Positions 5,508 through 6,291 of a stretch of 6,291 nucleotides of DNA are shown piece after piece. The position numbers were made by a program, and so were the translations under genes. How positions within the stretch are numbered: position 1 is the stretch's first letter; every line of letters starts with the position of its first letter. The stretch is from JACQWR01 sp964614365 (GTDB lineage Bacteria > Desulfobacterota > Syntrophia > Syntrophales > JACQWR01): the NCBI GenBank assembly GCA_964614365.1, contig CAZTLA010000180.1:1-6291 (forward strand), given 5' to 3'. The notes under the pieces were generated by a model. That model ran no database searches. It had not been told where the DNA came from and saw nothing but the letters and a program-made list of their open reading frames with translations.

Positions 5508-6291
5508 TTGACACGATTACCGGCAAAAGCCCTGGACGCCTTCCAGAGGCTCATCGATGTTATCCTCAAGCTCAGGTCGCCCCGGGGATGCATCTGGGAC
5601 AGAAACCAGAAAGAGAAGGACGTATCCGCCTATCTGCTGGATGAAGTCTATGAGGTCATTGACGCCGTCAAGTGCGGTTCGCCCGAAGCACTGAAAGAGG
5701 AACTGGGCGATGTCCTCTTCCAGATCCTCTTTCTTGCAGCCATGGCCGAAGAGAAAGGAGCGTTCGACCTCGCCGACGTCGTTGCCGGTGTAACGGAAAA
5801 AATGATCCGGCGCCATCCCCACGTCTTCGGTGACCGGAAGGTGAAGGACGTGGCAGAGATAACGGCCAACTGGGAAGACATTAAAAAGAACGAGGAGCGC
5901 AAAGGGGAGAACGGTCATGTATTCGACAACGTCCCCCGTTCCATGCCTTCCCTGCTGAGAGCCCAGAAAATCACGGAAAAGGCGTCCCGGATCGGTTTTG
6001 ACTGGGCCGATGCCGAAGAGGTATTGGGCAAGGTGGAAGAAGAAATTGGCGAGTTCAGGAGCGCCCTGGTGAAGGGCCGGCAGAATGAAGTGGCGGAGGA
6101 AATGGGGGATTTGCTGTTTACCCTGGTGAATCTCTGCCGGTTCCTCAAGATCGATGCGGAACAATCTCTCACGTCTTCCCTGGAAAAATTTATCCGCAGG
6201 TTCAAGTATGTGGAAAAAAGACTGAAAGAGGACGGGAAAACCGCAGAAAGCGCATCCCTCGCGGAAATGGATGAACTCTGGAATGAATCGA
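5508..6291 (+). CDS. mazG: Nucleoside triphosphate pyrophosphohydrolase MazG, 3' partial
   Basis: MazG hydrolyses nucleoside triphosphates to monophosphates and pyrophosphate, cleaning the nucleotide pool. In E. coli it also affects ppGpp-linked survival. The frame is open to the window end, giving 261 residues against 263 for E. coli MazG, so little is missing. Two MazG repeats are visible. The N-terminal repeat has LRSPRGCIWDR (22-32), metal-site residues D45 E46 E49 and the partner E65-x-x-D68, then HPHVFGD (103-109) and NWEDIKK (121-127). The C-terminal repeat, the active one in E. coli, has E178 E179 E182 and E198-x-x-D201 after GFDW (163-166). In the N-terminal motif the first acid is Asp (D45) where Glu is usual. 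The start is TTG; there is no earlier ATG, and the first ATG in frame lies deep in the conserved domain. The 88-base gap from the ATPase gene holds no clear terminator, so the two may share a transcript. Confidence 0.93.
   Translation, partial: MTRLPAKALDAFQRLIDVILKLRSPRGCIWDRNQKEKDVSAYLLDEVYEVIDAVKCGSPEALKEELGDVLFQILFLAAMAEEKGAFDLADVVAGVTEKMIRRHPHVFGDRKVKDVAEITANWEDIKKNEERKGENGHVFDNVPRSMPSLLRAQKITEKASRIGFDWADAEEVLGKVEEEIGEFRSALVKGRQNEVAEEMGDLLFTLVNLCRFLKIDAEQSLTSSLEKFIRRFKYVEKRLKEDGKTAESASLAEMDELWNES

Noticed and set aside
4397..5593. 398-codon open frame on the minus strand
   Set aside because: It lies opposite the ATPase core, whose Walker, His-box and zinc motifs are intact on the + strand. 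Its translation shows no recognisable domain and reflects codon bias of the true gene.
5517..6164. 215-codon minus-strand open frame
   Set aside because: It is antisense to the MazG coding region, which shows both conserved repeats on the + strand.
1..6291. tRNA, rRNA, CRISPR array, insertion sequence or attachment site
   Set aside because: No tandem spacer-repeat pattern, transposase, long terminal inverted repeats or tRNA-like cloverleaf was seen by eye on either strand.

Overview
The window appears to come from an anaerobic or facultatively anaerobic Gram-negative bacterium. The best guess is a Desulfobacterota (former Deltaproteobacteria) lineage, perhaps near the syntrophs. This is inferred from the protein style: a molybdenum hydroxylase with an iron-sulfur-type FAD subunit, and a GAF-linked secretion/pilus ATPase. 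No rRNA or other marker gene is present to prove it. All four genes lie on the + strand. Two are cut by the window edges, and a 10-base run of Ns at 3841-3850 shows this is draft or metagenome-derived sequence.

Region 1 (1-2803) is the end of an operon for a xanthine dehydrogenase / 4-hydroxybenzoyl-CoA reductase-type enzyme. It holds the molybdopterin-binding large subunit, whose N-terminus is missing, and 13 bases later the FAD-binding subunit. The FAD subunit carries the extra cysteine-rich loop seen in HcrB/YagS-type proteins, which hold a [4Fe-4S] cluster. The [2Fe-2S] small subunit needed to complete the enzyme is not in the window and may lie upstream. The substrate cannot be read from the sequence. 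A strong GC-rich hairpin at 2828-2869 probably ends this transcript.

Region 2 (2804-3109) is a 306-base spacer with the hairpin, an AT-rich stretch and an 8-base inverted repeat. It likely holds the promoter of the next gene, but no convincing promoter could be fixed.

Region 3 (3110-6291) begins with a 769-residue GspE/PilB-family ATPase fused to an N-terminal GAF domain. It powers, by homology, assembly of a type IV pilus or type II secretion pseudopilus. An 88-base gap without a clear terminator follows. Then comes a MazG nucleoside triphosphate pyrophosphohydrolase that starts at TTG and runs off the right edge nearly complete. The ATPase and mazG may be co-transcribed, but nothing in the sequence shows a functional link.

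No complete new system is visible. The points most worth a second look are the GAF domain with an NKFDE-like motif on the motor ATPase, a cysteine in the molybdenum active-site loop, and the structured spacer at 2804-3109.
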